Shown here piece after piece: positions 61,750 to 64,000 of a stretch of DNA of 64,000 nt. This stretch comes from Halomonas sp. S3-1-1. GTDB lineage: Bacteria; Pseudomonadota; Gammaproteobacteria; Pseudomonadales; Halomonadaceae. Within the stretch, counting starts at the first letter, position 1; every line of letters begins with the position of its first letter. Where the stretch lies: assembly GCF_023757625.1 (NCBI RefSeq), contig NZ_JALGBZ010000003.1, positions 496,001-560,000 on the forward strand, written 5' to 3'. The notes below the pieces were generated by a model. That model was not told where the DNA came from, made no database searches, and was given only the letters and a program-made list of their open reading frames with translations. The translations under genes and the position numbers were made by a program.

Positions 61750-63072
61750 TTACATCACGAACTGGACGACGATATAGCCCACCGATAAGAGCGTCAGCGT
61801 GGCAATCGCCAGCCAGCTCCAGGCGTTGATCAGTTTGGAGGGGCGAAGTGATACCGGCACGGTGGCGCCATTGGCGGTGAAGTGGTTGAGTGCGGCGAGA
61901 ATCGGGCTCAACAAAAACGCCACCACCATCACGAAGTCCATGAACAGGCGGAAATTGCCCATCAGGGTGTACAAAATCACCGCCGCGAACAGCGAAAGCC
62001 CGATTAGCGAGATCAGAAACGCCGGGCTGCCCTCGATCGTGCGCGACTCTTCCGTTGCGCCCACCGGGCGGGTGAAGGTGTACCAGGAGGCGCTGATCAT
62101 GCGCGGAAAGCCGTCGAGGACGGTCAACAGCGTAGTCAGCATGACGGTGAAGGCGGAAATGCCCACCACCACGCCGCTCCACTCGCCAAGCGTCGAGGTG
62201 TAAAGGCTGATTACCTGGCTGGCAAAGCCGACCGCGCCGTTGGCGGGGCTCACGCCTTGGCTGTGCATGACGCCGGCGCCCATGATTACAAAGCACGCCG
62301 CCAAAACGCCGGCGCCGATGTAGCCGATATTGAAGTCGATCTTCTCGGCGGCGGTGTCGCTACGTTTGCCTTGTGCTTTATTGCGCGCCTCGGACCAGAG
62401 CGAGTTCATGACCGCCAGCGTAATGTCCGAGGGCATCAGGCCCAACACCGCGACCAGGGTGACGAAGGTCGCCACGCTCAAAAGCGGTGACGCCGCGGTT
62501 GCCGGATAGAAGCTCCAGTCCACCAGGGGCAGGGCGACGATCGCGGCCAACACTGTCGTCACGCTCAAAATCACGACGAAGACCTTGTTCACCCAGTCCA
62601 GCAAGCGGTAGCCGCCAGCAAAAGTGAGGACGCCGCACAGCGCGATCAAAATCACCGCGATGGTGGGTGGGCTGAGCGTCAGCGGCACGATGCTGCCGGC
62701 TAGCCCCGCCGTGGTGATCGCAATGGCGGCGATGATGATCGCGGTGACCGGAATTTGCACCAGCGCAAAGAGCCCCACGACCGAGCGGCCAAAGGTCTGA
62801 CGATACCCTTCGACCAGCGACTTGCCGGTCACGCTGACGTAAAAGGGGCCGAAGAAAAACGATGGATACTTCAACAGCACCGCGAGCAGAATAAACCCCA
62901 AAAGCCCTACGCCGTATTCGGCGCCAGCGCGAGTGGACTGCACCACGTGGGAGGTGCCGATGGCCGCGCCTGCGAACAAAAAGCCCGGGCCGAGGGCGGC
63001 CAGATACTTTTTGGCGTGAGACGGTCGATGCGTGGCGTCACCGTTGAGGGACGCGGAGTCTTGAGAGGGCAT
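61750..63072 (-). CDS. Atypical NRAMP-family transporter, copy 2
   Basis: A 440-residue protein with about eleven membrane helices in the NRAMP fold. The helix-1 unwound motif reads GTSH (residues 39-42 in FAGAAIGTSHVVQSTRAG) where metal-transporting NRAMPs have DPGN, and helix 6 reads LGLMPSD rather than MPH. The charged pair of the metal site is thus absent, so divalent metal transport is doubtful and the substrate is unknown. It is the close paralogue of the protein at the left edge but more GC-rich in codon use. It is convergent with hpxO, 54 bp apart. The glc-side operator palindromes are not present upstream of this copy. Confidence 0.9.
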   Translation of the reverse strand: MPSQDSASLNGDATHRPSHAKKYLAALGPGFLFAGAAIGTSHVVQSTRAGAEYGVGLLGFILLAVLLKYPSFFFGPFYVSVTGKSLVEGYRQTFGRSVVGLFALVQIPVTAIIIAAIAITTAGLAGSIVPLTLSPPTIAVILIALCGVLTFAGGYRLLDWVNKVFVVILSVTTVLAAIVALPLVDWSFYPATAASPLLSVATFVTLVAVLGLMPSDITLAVMNSLWSEARNKAQGKRSDTAAEKIDFNIGYIGAGVLAACFVIMGAGVMHSQGVSPANGAVGFASQVISLYTSTLGEWSGVVVGISAFTVMLTTLLTVLDGFPRMISASWYTFTRPVGATEESRTIEGSPAFLISLIGLSLFAAVILYTLMGNFRLFMDFVMVVAFLLSPILAALNHFTANGATVPVSLRPSKLINAWSWLAIATLTLLSVGYIVVQFVM

Positions 63073-63260
63073 TGGGGAAGTTCCTTGTGAGCCGGATAAC
63101 TAGCCAGGCGGTATGATTGTTGTGGCCTTCGCTGTGCGTGGCGCTATGGTAGCCTGGCTTGCCTGCGCTTTCATGCCGCATTTGACCATGGTTGTAGATC
63201 TGTTAAACATGAAGTGCGTACGCTCACTTCCTCCTTTCACCCTCGTCAATAGGCTGGCTC

Positions 63261-63899
63261 ATGCTCATCGCACTCGTTTACGGTTTGATCTTCGTCGGCG
63301 TCACCGCCACGCTCTATCAGCTTTACGCGGTGAACTACGCCATCAATTTCGACAACGCGCAAAAGCTCTCGTCGAACAATCGCGCAAAGCTCGAGCGGCT
63401 GAACGCGGCAGCAGGGCAAGGCGTGCGGGGAGACGATGCGCACGCGGAAACCTTCGATCACGCCGTCGAGGCAACCCTGGGCGAGCACTTCGATAAAACG
63501 CTGGCGCGTGAGGCGATCGAAAGCGACGATGAGAACGCTGCGCGCGCGCTACTACGCCGCCACAATGATCTGCACTTTGACACCCGCATAAGCGCCCGCG
63601 TAGGGCCGCTGGGCCGCGTTCATCTGCCCCGGCGCGACTGGCGGGCGCTGTTCATTACGCTGGTGATCATCAATAGCCTGATCGCGCAGTTTTTGGGCGG
63701 TATGAGCATCTATACGCTGCTCTACCCGGTGCAAACGCCGGCACTCTCCTGGTTCAACGAGCCGGCCATCCTGATGGGGCTGATCTTTTTGCTACTGCCG
63801 GTGAATCATCTGCTCGGCCAGCTGGATTTCTACCTGAACGATCTTTACCGGATCGGGCGGCTCGCGCGGGAAAAGAGGGCGGCGACGCGCTACGCCTGA
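63261..63899 (+). CDS. Membrane protein of unknown function
   Basis: A 212-residue protein I do not recognise. It has an N-terminal membrane helix (LIALVYGLIFVGVTATLYQLY), a polar middle (about 30-125, rich in Asn, Ala, Glu and Arg), and two further hydrophobic helices (LFITLVIINSLIAQFLGG and PAILMGLIFLLLPVNHLLG) near the C-terminus. The middle part probably lies in the cytoplasm. Divergent from the atypical NRAMP gene; 68 bp before the next start. Confidence 0.75.
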   Translation: MLIALVYGLIFVGVTATLYQLYAVNYAINFDNAQKLSSNNRAKLERLNAAAGQGVRGDDAHAETFDHAVEATLGEHFDKTLAREAIESDDENAARALLRRHNDLHFDTRISARVGPLGRVHLPRRDWRALFITLVIINSLIAQFLGGMSIYTLLYPVQTPALSWFNEPAILMGLIFLLLPVNHLLGQLDFYLNDLYRIGRLAREKRAATRYA

Positions 63900-63967
63900 C
63901 GCGCTTTCAACAGGACAGGCCGGGCAGCTAAGATAGCAGGCTCATTAAATAGACGAAGATCCTGTTC

Positions 63968-64000
63968 ATGAGTTCAAAACGTTACCCCGAACAGCGCCTG
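63968..64000 (+). CDS. Start of a further gene, cut by window edge
   Basis: An ATG at 63968 opens a frame (MSSKRYPEQRL) that is still open at base 64000. Only 11 codons are visible, so nothing can be said of its product. The spacing after the preceding stop suits a new gene. Confidence 0.4.
   Translation, partial: MSSKRYPEQRL

Noticed and set aside
1-63072. The two NRAMP-like genes as an assembly duplication or long direct repeat able to excise the segment
   Set aside because: The copies differ at many bases, roughly one in five in compared stretches, and in GC content, so they are old paralogues rather than a recent duplication.

Overview
The window looks like chromosome from a halotolerant gammaproteobacterium of the Halomonadaceae (Halomonas/Vreelandella type). 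That placement rests on recalled similarity of the protein set and gene order, not on a search. Nearly every base is coding. The left half (about 1-32.2 kb) is visibly less GC-rich than the right half, where codon third positions are strongly G/C.

Left half: a catabolic block for small organic acids and aromatic amino acids. It starts with the 5' part of an atypical NRAMP-family transporter gene, divergent from the glycolate oxidase operon glcDEF; the shared intergenic region carries two near-identical operator-like palindromes. An Lrp/AsnC regulator then diverges from a fused indolepyruvate:ferredoxin oxidoreductase. The homogentisate operon hmgA-fahA-maiA follows on the minus strand, ending in an MFS transporter gene broken by at least five frameshifts and faced by a divergent MarR regulator. 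The 3' end of marR abuts a decayed IS5-family element. From 16.0 to 32.1 kb lies a complete phenylacetate cluster: paaABCDEZ, paaFGHIJK, paaN-paaY and the repressor gene paaX. Together these genes would funnel phenylalanine, tyrosine and arylpyruvates through phenylacetyl-CoA and homogentisate to central metabolites.

Right half: mixed accessory and housekeeping functions. It has a YihY/BrkB membrane protein, a CHASE4-PAS-GGDEF-EAL protein, a PepSY-like secreted protein, a YciI-like protein, and a TonB-dependent siderophore receptor with a Fur-box-like site, divergent from a response regulator whose receiver lacks the phosphoacceptor Asp. Next is a PAS-GGDEF-EAL protein followed by an RsbQ-type alpha/beta hydrolase, a candidate hydrolase-receptor/c-di-GMP module, then a NYN nuclease-fold protein. 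A cobalamin riboswitch precedes btuFCD-type B12 uptake genes. A DUF2243-CtaG pair follows. A peptide ABC transporter, amidase and D-serine ammonia-lyase lie on one strand; a 141-bp MITE-like palindrome sits exactly between amidase and dsdA. The right end holds LysR regulators, agmatinase speB, an HpxO-type urate hydroxylase, a second copy of the atypical NRAMP-family transporter, a membrane protein and the first codons of one more gene.

Most interesting leads: the NRAMP-like paralogues without the DPGN metal site and their link to glycolate oxidase; the RsbQ-like hydrolase paired with a PAS-GGDEF-EAL protein; the Asp-less receiver next to a siderophore receptor; and the MITE that shares its terminal repeat with the IS remnant behind marR. 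I saw no rRNA, tRNA, CRISPR array, prophage or replication origin.
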